Positions 34,826 through 46,474 of a stretch of DNA of 64,000 bases are shown here, in pieces (the first letter of the stretch is position 1; the number at the start of each line of letters is the position of its first letter). The notes below the pieces were generated by a model. That model saw nothing but the letters and a program-made list of their open reading frames with translations, did no database searches and had not been told where the DNA came from. Source of the DNA: Epiperipatus broadwayi (Eukaryota > Onychophora > Udeonychophora > Euonychophora > Peripatidae); the NCBI GenBank assembly GCA_028023455.1, contig JAQFVV010000043.1, forward strand, positions 1,551,483 through 1,615,482, written 5' to 3'. The translations under genes were made by a program, and so were the position numbers.

Positions 34826-35515
34826 AATACATTTATTAAATAATATTTTATAAAGCGCAGACGGTATTGAAAATTAAATTGAGAGAGTGCAAATTTCTCA
34901 AGCGCTTGTGACTATTAGTAACCAATCAGATCTTAAGCACTGGGACAGGGAATTTAATAAGAAAAGAGTGGATTCCACTCTCTTCTTTACTTGTCTTTCT
35001 ATATATCCAAGCCAGTCCAAAGTACTTATATCTGAGAGCGTGAATCTTAAATATCATTTGCGCTTTATAAAATATTATTTACATATATTGCTGCAAAGTT
35101 ATAACAGTGCTTAAGATCTGATTGGTTACTAATAGTCACAAGCGCTTGAGAAATTTGCACTCTCTCAATTTAATTTTCAATACCGTCTGCGCTTTATAAA
35201 ATATTATTTACATATATTGCTGCAAAGTTATAACATCGAAAAACTACTGCATAGTAAATCTAAAGATTTCACGCTGTATGTTTATAATTTGAACTCAGTC
35301 AATTAAGTGTGATGATATTTAAGATTCACGCTCTCAGATATAAGTACTTTGGACTGGCTTGGATATATAGAAAGACAAGTAAAGAAGAGAGTGGAATCCA
35401 CTCTTTTCTTATTAAATTCCCTGTCCCAGTGCTTAAGATCTGATTGGTTACTAATAGTCATAAGCGCTTGAGAAATTTGCACTCTCTCAATTTAATTTTC
35501 AATACATTTGTTAAT
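34826..35515. repeat. Multi-arm palindromic element
   Basis: A block at about 34866-35066 recurs in inverted form at about 35314-35506, and its outer third also recurs inverted at 35106-35190. A 47-bp block starting GCGCTTTATAAAATATTA recurs directly at about 35060 and 35190. Flanks share CAATACATTTATTAA (34826) and CAATACATTTGTTAA (35501), a possible 15-bp target duplication with one mismatch. No frame with motifs. The family is unknown. Confidence 0.7.
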
Positions 35516-35599
35516 AGAAACAAAAATTAATTATAAACTATATCACCATTATGCAGACAATCATCTGATATTGATACTGATATTAATTCAGATGGAAAC

Positions 35600-36125
35600 A
35601 TAATGGATGAAATTAATCAGAATTAAACTTGGTGTGCTTTTGGTAGAAATAACTTGATACCAAAAGGAAGTATGCCTGCGTGTTTGAAAAGGAAGGTTTT
35701 TAATAAATGTGTTTGACCAGTTCTTACTTATGGATCTGAGACTTGGAAACTTAATAAAAGAGCAATACAGAGACTTTAGATCACTCAAAGAAGTATGTTG
35801 AGATGCATGTTGGGAGTAACAAGAAGAGACCGAAAACGCAATATATGGGTAAGAGAACAAGCAGGTGTTACTAACCTCATTGAAAAAATGAAAAAACTGA
35901 AGTGGAGTTGGACTAGACATATTTCTGGAAGTGATGATAATAGATAAACAATTGAAATCTTAACTTGATTCCCAAGAGATTGTAAAAGACCCAGAAAGAG
36001 ACCACATGTGAGATGGATGGATGAAATAAGAAAATGTGCAGAGGTGATATGGAGAAGAGAAGATGGATTAAACTTGGAGAGACCTTCATCCTGCAGTGGA
36101 TTGATAATGGTTGATGATGATGTGA
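35600..36125 (+). mobile_element. RTE-type LINE, 3' fragment
   Basis: The plus strand reads CLKRKVFNKCV, LTYGSETWKLNKRAIQRL, ITQRSMLRCMLGVTRRDRKRNIWVREQAGV, MKKLKWSWTRHISG, and RDCKRPRKRPHVRWMDEIRK, the well-known C-terminal region of RTE-type ORFs. It ends near a GATGATGATG tail. Internal stops show decay. Confidence 0.85.
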
Positions 36126-36569
36126 ATTATTTTTCTAATTTATTACACATCCTCACAGTTCATTATACTTCATTTTTTCATTACACACTTGACACCTTTA
36201 TAAACTCACACAAAGGGTTTTTATACAAGAGTAGATGTGTACCAATGTTCCTCATTTGCATAATTGATATAATTGCCATATGCAAATATTCTAGAGTAGC
36301 TTAATAATAATAATACAATTTATTCATGTACTAACTGCATGTATTTACATAGTAAAATAGTAATCTTTATTTACATTCACATATATAATATATGCACAGA
36401 CAGTCTAGTATTAACAAAATATTAACTGTATTGCATGGGTTTGTGTTCATTATGATTGCCTATATATATATAACAGTTTTAGCGCTGTCAACATGACAAT
36501 TCTTGGGAGCTGAAGAGAATTACCCTAGTTAAATACTTTTGCGATAATTAATTTTTTCCCTCCACAGTG

Positions 36570-36920
36570 GGAAAAAAAAGTTTAACTGGCAAAAATTGAT
36601 TCATTGGAGAAATTTGATCCAAGCTATCTGGAAAATTGGCCAACCTATAGGCATCTAGTGCTCTCCTACTTTCAGGCAAATCAGGTTAAAAATCTGAAAT
36701 TAAAGTTAGCGACATCAATACAGACATGAATTCAAAGTAGGCTCTGCTGCTTCTGTCAAAGCTTGATTTTGACAAAGACTAAAGATTTTGCCGCAAAGCT
36801 CAGGTAGCATTAAGCTGTGATTTGGAGAATTTCTTAAAGTGCTAAGAGATCGGTTTATAACATTTGGGAATTTGTTTACTACAAAGGTCCTGTGGACCAC
36901 AGACAGTTTTGTTTGAGTAA
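36570..36920 (+). mobile_element. Gypsy-type gag N-terminal relic
   Basis: DSLEKFDPSYLENWPTYRHL then VLSYFQANQVKNLKLKLA matches the start of gypsy Gag, followed by a worn KDFAAKL segment. Stops follow, and no pol is attached. Confidence 0.55.
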
Positions 36921-37238
36921 GTACATTAAAATATAATATTTTAATCATCAACTGTATGATTGAATGTTATCAGTAGTACAATATATGATTGATATTGAAT
37001 AACATTTGAATGTTATCAGTAATATGATATGAGACTGCATCAAGCTTTGTGTTTTGTAATTGCAGACTTATGATTAGATTTATATTAAATCATCAAACAT
37101 TACATGAACACCATTCCCTATGTTCCCAAGCTGTTTTTCACAGAAGCAAAACTCTCCATACAGTAGCACCACTCAGTGCAAGCCAGAGTAATCAATGAAT
37201 GCAAGATGATTGTGGATTAAACCCCTATCTAATGCCTA

Positions 37239-37304
37239 CTCATCCAATATCTCCAGAATAGCTTCAGACTTGTGGCTTTCATCAGTGAGGAGCCCTGGAT
37301 CTTA
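37239..37304 (-). ncRNA. Hammerhead ribozyme motif in F3, left arm
   Basis: Core CUGAUGA at 37279-37285. The second core element reads GAAG in place of GAAA, so this copy is probably inactive. Confidence 0.5.
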
Positions 37305-37332
37305 GGATCTCCTAAACTCTAGGTGAAGTGCT

Positions 37333-37398
37333 CTCATATCCAAGGCTCCTCACTGATGAAAGTCACAGGCCTGAAACTATTATGGGATATTGGATGAG
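37333..37398 (+). ncRNA. Hammerhead ribozyme motif in F3, right arm
   Basis: CUGAUGA at 37353-37359 and GAAAC at 37373-37377. The closing pair of stem II is A-U here. Stem III reads ACUAUU, so the cleavage-site neighbourhood is altered. Confidence 0.55.
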
Positions 37399-37500
37399 TA
37401 GGCACTAGATACGGATTTTATGCACAACATTCTTGCATTCATTGATTACTCTGGCTTGCACTGATTGGTGCTACTGCATGGAGAATTTTATCTGTGTAGA

Positions 37501-38139
37501 TTTATGGCAATTATCTGTCTCTTATTATTGATAATCATATTAAAATAATACCTAATCTGTGATTATTGAATTGAAATCTTTAAAATTAATTTTAAATATT
37601 GGACGAGTTCACTAAATTTTTTCCCTGACAAAAGATTTATCATAATTTCGGTGAAGATTTGATAGAGTTTGATGTCTTCATCTGCTTTTATTGATAATAG
37701 TTATGGTATCTTTCTCCCTGATTGTGGAATGATCATTACTTGTTTTTTCTAATGAATATTTGGTTTGGATTGAATCTTGATGGATTCTCATTAGAAGTAT
37801 TGGTTGTTGGTCCACTATTGTCTGCTTCATACAATTTGATACAAAATGCTTCTGGTCGTCTATAATCAAAACGTGGTTGACTTCCCTGATGTCTGAGTTT
37901 AACCTTCTAATGATTTTTACTATTATAAAATGCCAATCCCTTTTGGCAATTATGGTTGCTGGAATCCAGATTTTTCCTAGATATATTCATTATATTTTTT
38001 ATCCCACTTTAGTGATACTAGATAACTTCTTTCTTGGAATATTTAATCAAATTTTTAGCTGCTAATTTGTTGTGAACAATTAATGGCATTATATACCATA
38101 TTAACAGCATTCTGGATAAATGCACATTTCAATCATCTG
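37501..38139. other. Stretch without a recognised feature
   Basis: Open frames up to 63 codons without motifs. Confidence 0.35.
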
Positions 38140-38877
38140 CTTGCTTGTTTCTGTAGATATTTCTTTGTCCCTTGCACTATCTGTTTTGCTTGTTCTGTAG
38201 ATATTTCTTTGTCCCTTGCACTATCTGTTTTGCTTGTTCTGTCTTGCACTATCTGTTTTGCTTGTTCTGTAGATATTTCTTTGTCCCTTACATTGTCTGT
38301 TTTGCTTGTTCTGTAGATATTTCTTTGTCCCTTGCACTATCTGTTTTGCTTGTTCTGTAGATATTACTTTGTCCCTTGCTCTATCTGTTTTGCTTGTTCT
38401 GTAGATATTTCTTTGTCCCTTGCACTATCTGTTTTGCTTGTTCTGTAGATATTTCTTTGTCCCTTGCACTATCTGTTTTGCTTGTTCTGTAGATATTACT
38501 TTGTCCCTTGCTCTATCTGTTTTGCTTGTTCTGTAGATATTTCTTTGTCCCTTGCACTATCTGTTTTGCTTGTTCTGTAGATATTACTTTGTCCCTTGCT
38601 CTATCTGTTTTGCTTGTTCTGTAGATATTTCTTTGTCCCTTGCACTATCTGTTTTGCTTGTTCTGTAGATATTTCTTTGTCCCTTGCACTATCTGTTTTG
38701 CTTGTTCTGTAGATATTACTTTGTCCCTTGCTCTATCTGTTTTGCTTGTTCTGTAGATATTTCTTTGTCCCTTGCACTATCTGTTTTGCTTGTTCTGTAG
38801 ATATTTCTTTGTCCCTTGCACTATCTGTTTTGCTTGTTCTGTAGATATTACTTTGTCCCTTGCACTATTTGTTGTAT
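38140..38877. repeat. 44-bp minisatellite with A-A-B higher-order pattern
   Basis: Seventeen units of a 44-bp repeat (core GTAGATATTTCTTTGTCCC). Two variants alternate: A (ATATTTCTT, TTGCACTATC) and B (ATATTACTT, TTGCTCTATC), mostly in the order A A B, a 132-bp period. One unit near 38240 has lost 22 bp. Since 44 is not a multiple of 3, the open frames across it are by-products. It lies directly upstream of an RTE 5' end. Confidence 0.92.
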
Positions 38878-38879
38878 AG

Positions 38880-39640
38880 ACGTATACAACCATGACAGAC
38901 AAAAATAAATCATGGCCCTTAATTCCCAGGAGGCTGTAAAGGCCCCAGCCAAGGCAGCAGTTGGTGGCCAAAGGTGGAGGGTGCTAAGAATCCTCTGATT
39001 GCAGACCCAGGCTGCCATTTGATGATTACTTTTTATTTAGGTACTTACAAATGCAGATCACTTTCAAATGAAGGATGATTGCAAGAATTGGAAGAAATAT
39101 CTCATATTAAATGGGACATTATTGGACTTTGTGAAATTAGAAGAAAAGGTGAAGAGACAATTTATTTAAAAAGTGGACATGTACTCTCTGCTACAAAGGC
39201 ACAAATATTGGAAATACAAGTGAAGTAGGATTCATTATAAATAAAAAAGTGAAAGAACAACACTGTGGAGATTGATGGTGTATCGGACAGACTTGAAAGA
39301 TTAGTTATTCAACTTAATAGCAGATACCAAATGCAGATAATTCAGGTTTATGCCCCAACGAGTTCTCATAGTGATGAAGTAGTAGAAGATTTTTATATGG
39401 ATGTACAAAAGGCTTTTGATCAAAATAAAGAACATTTTAAAATTGTTATGAGAGACTTTAATGCTAGAATTGGAGTGCTGTAGATAAATTTGGTTATGGT
39501 TATAGAAATGAGAAAGGATATAGACTTGTGAAGTTTGCAGAAAAAGAAAAACTTTATATTATGAATTCTTTTTTTTTGAGAAAAGTGTTAATGGAAATGG
39601 ACATAGAAGCATCCAAATGAAGGTACAGCAGAATTAAACA
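38880..39640 (+). mobile_element. RTE-type LINE, 5' end and endonuclease fragment
   Basis: A GC-richer leader (38910-39000, with GGAGGGTGCTAAGAAT and CAGACCCAGGCTGCC) is shared with the other RTE copy at 49620-49690. Broken frames follow: SHIKWDIIGLCEIRRKGEETIYLKSGH, GFIINKKVKE, then QLNSRYQMQIIQVYAPTSSHSDE and HFKIVMRDFNARIG, the APE endonuclease motifs. It is truncated after FAEKEKLYIMNSFF. Confidence 0.82.
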
Positions 39641-39896
39641 CTTTTTCTCCTCATTTATTTATTTAATTACATTGTACAACTAAATTTGTATTTTTTTTTC
39701 TTTTTGCTCTTTTGTAATCTTTATTTTTAAATAAAATTAATTTGAACAAGTAAATTTATATTTGCATAACTAATTCCTATTTTTCTCTTCTTGTTTATTT
39801 GTTTGATTAAATTTTTTAGCAATCTAATCAATTATAGTATCATTTCTGAAAAAAATACATGTAACATTTTATTTTTAGTTAATTTTGTTAACATAC

Positions 39897-40165
39897 TTTG
39901 ACAGGATGGCTCAGTTGGTTAGAGCATTACTTTAAAATTCAACATTCAAGAATCTAAAGGACCAGGTTTGATTTCCTTACTAATGCGGTTATTGCTTAGG
40001 TCAGCAACACCTGAAGAAGAGAGCAGAATATCTCTTGAAACATATATATATAAATAATCTGTGCGCTATTTAACTGTTGAATGTAATTGGAAAATTTAAA
40101 TAAAAGTCAAAATTTTCTAGGCATTCAATATTAGATGATGGAAATAGTCCAACATTTAAATACAA
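39897..40165 (+). repeat. tRNA-derived SINE, family S2, best copy
   Basis: The head has A box TGGCTCAGTTGG (39907-39918) and a B-box-like GGTTTGATTTCC (39964-39975). The body has AGGTCAGCAACACCTGAAGAA and the tail TAGATGATGGAAATAGTCC. Tail pieces of the same family also lie at about 40315-40380 (minus) and 40425-40455 (plus). Related to the cluster at 12855-13550. Confidence 0.7.
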
Positions 40166-40564
40166 CACATTCCCTTTTTTAATTTTTGTTTGTAAACAAC
40201 TAAAAAAAGCCCATATTCCTGCTACCTGTACCATTTATTGCTTGGTATTTTTGGTAGTTGGTATAATGGCTCTCTCAAGTAACAACAAATGTCCCTCAGT
40301 GCCTACTAAATGATGATGTAATTATTTCCATCATCTTATAGGAATTGTTAAACGTTTCTAAAAAATTTCAAACTATTGAAATGTTTCAAATGTACTGTCA
40401 ATAATAGCATATAGGCTAGTATATAACAATATTAGATGAAGGTAATAGTCCCAAGGTATAATTATAATTCTGTCACATCTCCTTTATTTTCTGCTAAATA
40501 ACAGTTAAGTAATTTGAGTAATATATATAATATAAAATTTTACTTATTTTGAATAAATTATATT

Positions 40565-41140
40565 TCTGAGTTCGAATCCCGCATATATTACATATATAAA
40601 TGCAGGTTTAAGCCTGTACAATGTATTAATTTATATAAATAGTGCGTAAAAGGTCTGCCCATCCCTCGCATATGTACGTATAAATGGATTATTCTTCTAT
40701 ACATGAGGGGTCAGAATGACTAATATGTCAACATGGGTAGGATGACAACCTTGGCACTAACAAGGGCTTTGAACGTTCCACCGTCAGATTTTCAATGAAA
40801 TGGAAGGCTGAAGAGTTATGAGTTGGAATAGTTTGAAGCCTGTCCATTAAAGTATGAAGATTGGCTATCTTAATATAAAGGTGAGCACTGATTATATATA
40901 TGTGTGAGGATAGTAATCTAGAGCAACTGATGATCGCTGGTTTAGCATGAAATACGTATAGTGGTGATTATTTATCTTTTCAACATGTGTGTGATCAGGT
41001 GGGTCAGCAATATGAGATGGCACTGAGAGTAGTGGGTCGTGTGAAAGTCTGAGTTCAAATCCCGCATATATTACATATATAAATGCAGGTTTAAGCCTGT
41101 ACAATGTATTTAATCATAGATATAAATAATGTGAAAGATA
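40565..41140 (+). mobile_element. 483-bp periodic element with a hammerhead-like motif
   Basis: A block of about 63 bp beginning TCTGAGTTCGAATCCCGCAT at 40565 recurs at 41048 with one or two changes, and weaker similarity continues for about 30 bp beyond both. So the insertion is about 1.15 head-to-tail units of 483 bp. Such partial tandems are typical of ribozyme-bearing retrozymes and Penelope-like pLTRs. No ORF. Confidence 0.65.
40909..40976 (+). ncRNA. Hammerhead-like ribozyme motif, second type
   Basis: CUGAUGA at 40927-40933, GAAA at 40949-40952, stem III the self-complementary AUACGUAU, and A at 40960 as cleavage-site base. Distal stem I pairs GAUAGUAAUC with GAUUAUUUAUC (one bulge). 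Weak points are a G-A apposition at the base of stem I and two mismatches in stem II. It may be a worn ribozyme. Confidence 0.5.
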
Positions 41141-41573
41141 TATTAATAATACAAAATAAACATTAAAAACCTCTAAAATTTTAAAAAATAATAATAAAGA
41201 TAGGTATGACCTATTATAAGTTTCCTGATCTATATTTTTATCTAAGAGTCAGACTTCCAGGATCATAATCTCATCTCTCCGAGAACTCCACATCAAGTGA
41301 AGTTCTCCTTTCAGTTGCACTTTTTATATAATGATTAATTCCCACAATTCCACAAGACTTCTGGAAACATTTTAATTAATTAATTTTTTTAGTACCGTAA
41401 ATGGAATAATAGAACTTTTATTTAAATTTTATTTATTAATCATGATCTCAGTCCTAATCTGGAATTAAGTAAAATGTTATTTTCCTTGAAACCCAATTGC
41501 TTACTTAAAGCCATAATTTAATATAATTTTATCATTTCTGAACTTTCAATTTTTTTAAAAATCTAATTATATG
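41141..41573. other. Stretch with possible worn LTR
   Basis: A segment at 41265-41330 resembles 45772-45845 in the same orientation (GATCA, TAATCTCAT, AGTTGC, TTTTATAT in order). These may be the two LTRs of the gypsy element between them; similarity is low. Confidence 0.3.
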
Positions 41574-41755
41574 AACTTGCTCTCAGATCCAAGGCTCCTC
41601 ACTGATGATGGCCACAAGCCAGAAACTAGTCTGGGGATATTGGATGAGTAGGCACTAGATAGGGATTTTATGCACAAGCCTTCTGCCATCCATTGATTAC
41701 TCTGTTTCGCACAGGGTGGCACTACTGTATGGAGAGTTTTGCCTTTGTTTAAATA
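41574..41755 (+). mobile_element. Hammerhead element F4, single-arm fragment
   Basis: One orientation only, starting just upstream of the ribozyme and ending at TTTTGCCTTTGTTTAA. Truncation on both sides. Confidence 0.75.
41582..41648 (+). ncRNA. Hammerhead ribozyme motif in F4, best-paired copy
   Basis: CUGAUGA (41602-41608), stem II UGGC/GCCA closed by a U-A pair with loop CACAA, GAAA, ACUAGU and cleavage-site C at 41631. Proximal stem I UCCUCA/UGGGGA and distal AUCCAA/UUGGAU are both intact, separated by an internal loop. All invariant core bases are present. Confidence 0.82.
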
Positions 41756-41799
41756 TATATATACAAATTAAATTTTTATTAATCTATATATGATAAATG

Positions 41800-44700
41800 A
41801 CTCTTTAGATATAGCATACCTTCCCCTTCTCCGGAAGTACATCATAACTCTGCTATATTGGGCATTGATAGTTCTTAAAGAAGTTGCACAATCATTTATC
41901 TTAATCATTCTGTCAGCGTTTCATTTCTGGGTTTTCAACATCTTGTCATCTGGTTTCTTAGTCACATCCATTTCTTGAAATTTTGCTGTATTGGAACTCC
42001 CATTTTTGAAAAAACTAGTATTGGTTTGTCTGTTTCACCTAGATCATTTGATTCTGCTGTGATATCACAATGGAGTTGGTATTTACTCCTGCTTTCAGCC
42101 TTTTCATTATATTTTTTGATAAAATGTCAATTATTTCTTCCTTTCCTTTCACAACTTTTTAAAGTCATCTCTAACCCCAACTTTATCATTTACTTTATAA
42201 TTTATATTAGTGTGCTAAAATTTTTAACTATTTCTTTTTAAGCTCATCAATTTTATTTTTACGTTTTATATTCAACACATATGAATAATGTTCATTTGAC
42301 GTGACTTCTCATTAATAACTCTACAAGGTTTTTACAAGTAGTTGGTGAAGGCATTATGTGAATACCACTGGATATAGAGCCTAGTATGCATCATATATTT
42401 GGGTTTTTTAAATATCAGCTTCAACTTTTGTACCACTTTTTCAGCTAGACCATTGGATTCCAGATGATAAGTGTTACATGTGTGATACTCCTCATTCTAT
42501 ACTTTTCTGACATAAAAGCCATTCTGATATCCATGAGCAATAATTCAGGAAGGCCATATTGACAAAATTTCTCGTAGTTTTTTATTGCTTCCTTAAAGCT
42601 TGTGGTTTTTATCAACAGTAGTCAGTTCACTTTGAATACGATTCTATCATTACTTGAATCACATGGTTCTTAATTAAACCCTGTATGGTTAACGTGAATT
42701 CTCAGCCATGCTCTATTTGATCCTGGCTATGGTATATTTTAGAGGTTGTTTTTACTTTTGACAAGCATAACATTATTTAATGTAATAATTTATACCTTAG
42801 TTTATGTTAGGCTACCATACGTACTCCCAAGTTAGAACTTTAGTTCTGACTAAATTGGGATGGTTCAATGTATCAATTCAAAATATTTCCCTTCATTTAC
42901 AGTGCAACCTTTTGCTATGTTAACTTTATGTTTATTCCAGAAGGCTTGATATGCAAATTTTGGTCTTTTCATTGACCAAATATTGCTTATCTAGTTACAA
43001 AGAATGCTCTAGCTCTCATCATGTGCGGCTCAATTTATAATTTTCTTACTATTGAGAATCTCTGATTTAAGAGTATCAATATAGTTTATAACTGTTATAT
43101 CCTTAAATGTTTATTTTGTTCATTTACAGCACGAGTTATTTGTTTGTTTTTTATAATTTAATATTATGCCAATATTCTGGAGGGATTTGTAATCAGAGAT
43201 TAGCTTAAATGGTTACCTTACAGGTATGGTAACATTTTATCATGCGGAAAACAATATCACTAAAGGTTCTTTATTTAGCTGTCTATAATTCCATTTGACT
43301 TTAGTTAATGCTTGTAATGTACAGAATGTTGATCTATCCTTATTTGTCTTATGTGTTATCACTGCACCCATTCTATTCTTGGAGGCACCAATAGTTAGCA
43401 TTATCTCTAACCCTTCATTATAACAGATTAATAATTAATCCAGTATATCTTGGTGTGTTTAAAATCCTCTTCTTGTTTTTTTTTTTACTTTTTTTCTAAG
43501 TAAATCATAAAAAGGATTGCTACACGAGCCTTTTTCTATAGAAATTTTTGACAAAGTTCCAAAAAAGCTTGTAACTTCATCGATTTATGTTTAGAGGTCT
43601 TTCTCATGGCTTTTTTTGCAGATGTTTTTTTCACTTATCAAATACCTTAGAGATTCTATTTCTCAGGTTTTCCAAATACATTTTTCTGCATTTAGCTTAT
43701 ACCAAATTTCGCTAATTTGTTATATATTTTAATTAAACCTTGGTTGAGTTCTGCATCTGAATTAGCTGTTATTAACATATCCCCGAAGGATATTACTCTT
43801 TCTATATTTCTTAGAAGTGAGTCAATTTTTGCTTGAAATGCGGTATATTTCAAACATTGTCAATTTAAAAGGTAGCTTGTTATAATGAAATATGTTTGTT
43901 AACATAAATATGCTGGTTAATTCTTTGTTCAGAATTTGATAAAATACCGATTTCAAATCCAATTTTGGCAAAAAATTTAGTTTTGTAGTTGGACTAATAT
44001 TTTTTCCAACACTTAGAACTAGATTTGCATATTTTAAAAAATTTTTTTAGCGAGATTTGATAATCTTTGCAAATATAAATCTTACAATTAGATTGGATGT
44101 TACCGCAATTGGTATGACCTAATCCAAGCTTTTTATAGGAGTTAATATACCAATCAAGAATTTCCCATAACACTTTTTGTGCTTTTTTCTTGCATGGCTA
44201 AAGTTTTGTTTTATAATTTATTGGCTTAGCATCTTCTTTCACCTGTAGATTCACAGGAAGCGCTGTATCACACCAGAGTTTGAATTAATGACATTTGCAA
44301 ACTTTGTACATTTTCACATTTTTAACTAGACTGGAATTTTATTCCTAGGGTTTTGAACCAGCTCCATAATAAAGGGTGTTTTTTATGGTATACAAAGAAA
44401 CATTTGCTCTTTTATTTAAACTGACATCTACTTTTATCATAATACCCTTAAATTCTACTGTTATGATTAAATTGGACTTGGTTTAAACCTAATCTTTCTG
44501 GTAATTCTGTCCCAATCTGTTCCACAATTGACAAACCTGATTTACTATTCATCTTATGACTGTAGATGTATATGGGATTCATTATTTGTTTTACTTGTTC
44601 TTCTTTGCCATTATAACTTTGATTTTTTTTGTTTCCATGATGCTTCGGTTAGCAAGACATCTCAAGATGACTCTTTTTGTTTACAATTTGTACAGATTTC

Positions 44701-45160
44701 ATTTCAACATCTATATTTCTTTGCAAAATGATCGATTTAACAGCAGTAACTCGTTCAGTTCTTTTTTTGCTGTTTCTTGGATTGTTTTATTCACGATTAG
44801 GTGAATGCTCATAAATAATTTCTTGTATTTGCAGACTCAAAAATCTTTTGCTTGTTCATTTACAAATTCATATGCAACTCGTTTTCAAATTCCTTCTGCA
44901 TATGTCAAATCTTTCATTGCCAATCATTGTTGAAGTTTTTCATCTAACATTTTCCCAAGTAATTGTCTCAACAGCACTTCCACAAATGATTCATAAAGGT
45001 ATGACTTTGCTAGTTTCTGAATTGCTACATCATCTTTTATTTTTCACTTTTTCCTTGATGGCGAGTACAAAAATGTAATTTAGCAATATGGCATGATGGG
45101 ATTAACATATTTATTTCTCCTAAAGTTAATTCCTCCGGAGTTTCTCAATTGCATAGTTTA
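41800..45160 (-). mobile_element. Decayed gypsy-type LTR retrotransposon (gag-pol)
   Basis: From high to low coordinates: Gag (LAKSYLYESFVEVLLRQL, MLDEKLQQ, then a knuckle-like CTNCKQK near 44690), a region for protease, reverse transcriptase (KCTKF near 44310, AVTSNLIV, FGDMLITANSDAELNQ near 43780, LNAEKC), then integrase (TKLKEAIKNYEKFCQYGLPELLLMD near 42550, SNGLAEKVVQKLKLIF near 42430) and its C-terminal part (NVNYKVNDKVGVRD near 42190). Stops and frameshifts are everywhere. In the reverse transcriptase the usual DD pair is not complete. Confidence 0.7.
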
Positions 45161-46474
45161 TTTGTCAACTCAATGACTCCCCAGCAAAAACTAATAAAGT
45201 GGCCACTCACATTTGTCTGTCTTAATATAATTTAGAATATGTTGTAAGTTAGCCAGTTACTGGCCATATCACTATCAAACTTGGCTATATTTGCTTGATT
45301 CACTATTTTGTTTTCTCTGTACGATTTATAGTTTCTGGCGCTGTACCAATCCGTTGTCATGCCTATTTTATTGTCTGCTGAATTTCATACATGGACAATA
45401 AACAGTGCAAAGTAATAGTTAAGAAATTCCAGTATTATACAATTTATATTTTCTTGCATAGAAAACTACAATAAATATTTTATTGTTGAATTTCTAATAC
45501 TTGTTATATATTTTGAATCTGGAGTAACAAATTAAACATTTTGCCATAGATAAATATAATTTTTCATATTTTTGTTTACAAGGCATTTTGGGGGCACCAA
45601 TTGAGTTAGTTCATTTACTGCAGTCAGATCTATTTGTTTAACACCAATTCTCATTCTTAATTAAGTTTATAATTTTTTTTACCAGGATTAATTTAAATCA
45701 GAAATACCTTATGTACAAATTATGCAATTTTTGTTAATAAATGAAATATTTTTAACTTACAATACTTCTGTGATCACTGTAATCTCATTTCTAAGGTGAG
45801 TTGAACTAACAGTGTGTGTGTGCATGTTTAGTTGCCTTTTATATGTCGGCAGCCAGCTTTATATTACCATGGCAATAAAATAAAATTACAGTGTTGCTAT
45901 ACAATAAAACTGGGTCATATTATAAGATAGCTATTTAATTCAATGATACAAGCCAACAATTTTGTTCTATAAAATTTGCTCATCAATGTGAGACATAATT
46001 ACACCATCACATGCATTTCTTTTATATAAATCCAACTCGCAACATACAGTTGATACAAACATATAACCATCATGTAAATAAGGAATGAAAATACATGGAA
46101 ATATAACTTTTTTAAAAATTTATACTTGTAAGAATGTGCTATCAATTTCAAAATTCTGTACAGCGATGTTGGATCTGATAAGCAATTTTGGACACAAGTG
46201 TTCTGCATTTAATCAAGCATCCAATTTGACATTCTTTAAACTTCAATATTTAATGTTTGAGACAAATCTTGTAGATATGGCCGAAAATCAATACTTTCTT
46301 TAAGGGATCAAAGTGTGAAGAATTGCAGCCAAAAAAAATATGCAGTACTTCTTGCAGAGGTCAATATGCAATCCAAATTAATGTCATGAGATTTTTGAGA
46401 ACATTTATGGCAAACTGCCATTTCAAAGCCATCCATTGCATACTCACTTGAAATGTATATAAACACACACCACA
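45161..46474. other. Possible upstream LTR, then unassigned sequence
   Basis: About 45560-45850 is a candidate 5' LTR and primer-site region for the gypsy relic (see 41265-41330), with low support. About 45850-46474 shows nothing I recognise. Confidence 0.3.

Larger units (their letters stand above)
37092..37500. mobile_element. Palindromic hammerhead element F3
   Basis: A shorter, more diverged member. It begins with the constant terminus (CATCAAACATTACATGAACACC), and two arms meet near 37310. The right end stops in the GGAGAATTTT region. Both arms have hammerhead motifs. Confidence 0.75.

Noticed and set aside
38083-38360. Open frames with repeated Cys/Leu-rich peptides
   Set aside because: They are by-products of the 44-bp minisatellite, which changes frame at each unit.
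38140-38877. CRISPR array
   Set aside because: Repeats are contiguous 44-bp units without unique spacers, and the DNA is eukaryotic.
39897-39980. Functional tRNA gene
   Set aside because: A and B boxes are present, but the acceptor stem does not close, and the sequence continues into a SINE body found elsewhere.
39985-40040. CUGAAGA and GAAA in the S2 SINE as another hammerhead
   Set aside because: A hairpin exists between them, but no stem I pairs and stem III has no cleavage-site arrangement. The other S2 copies do not keep the boxes.
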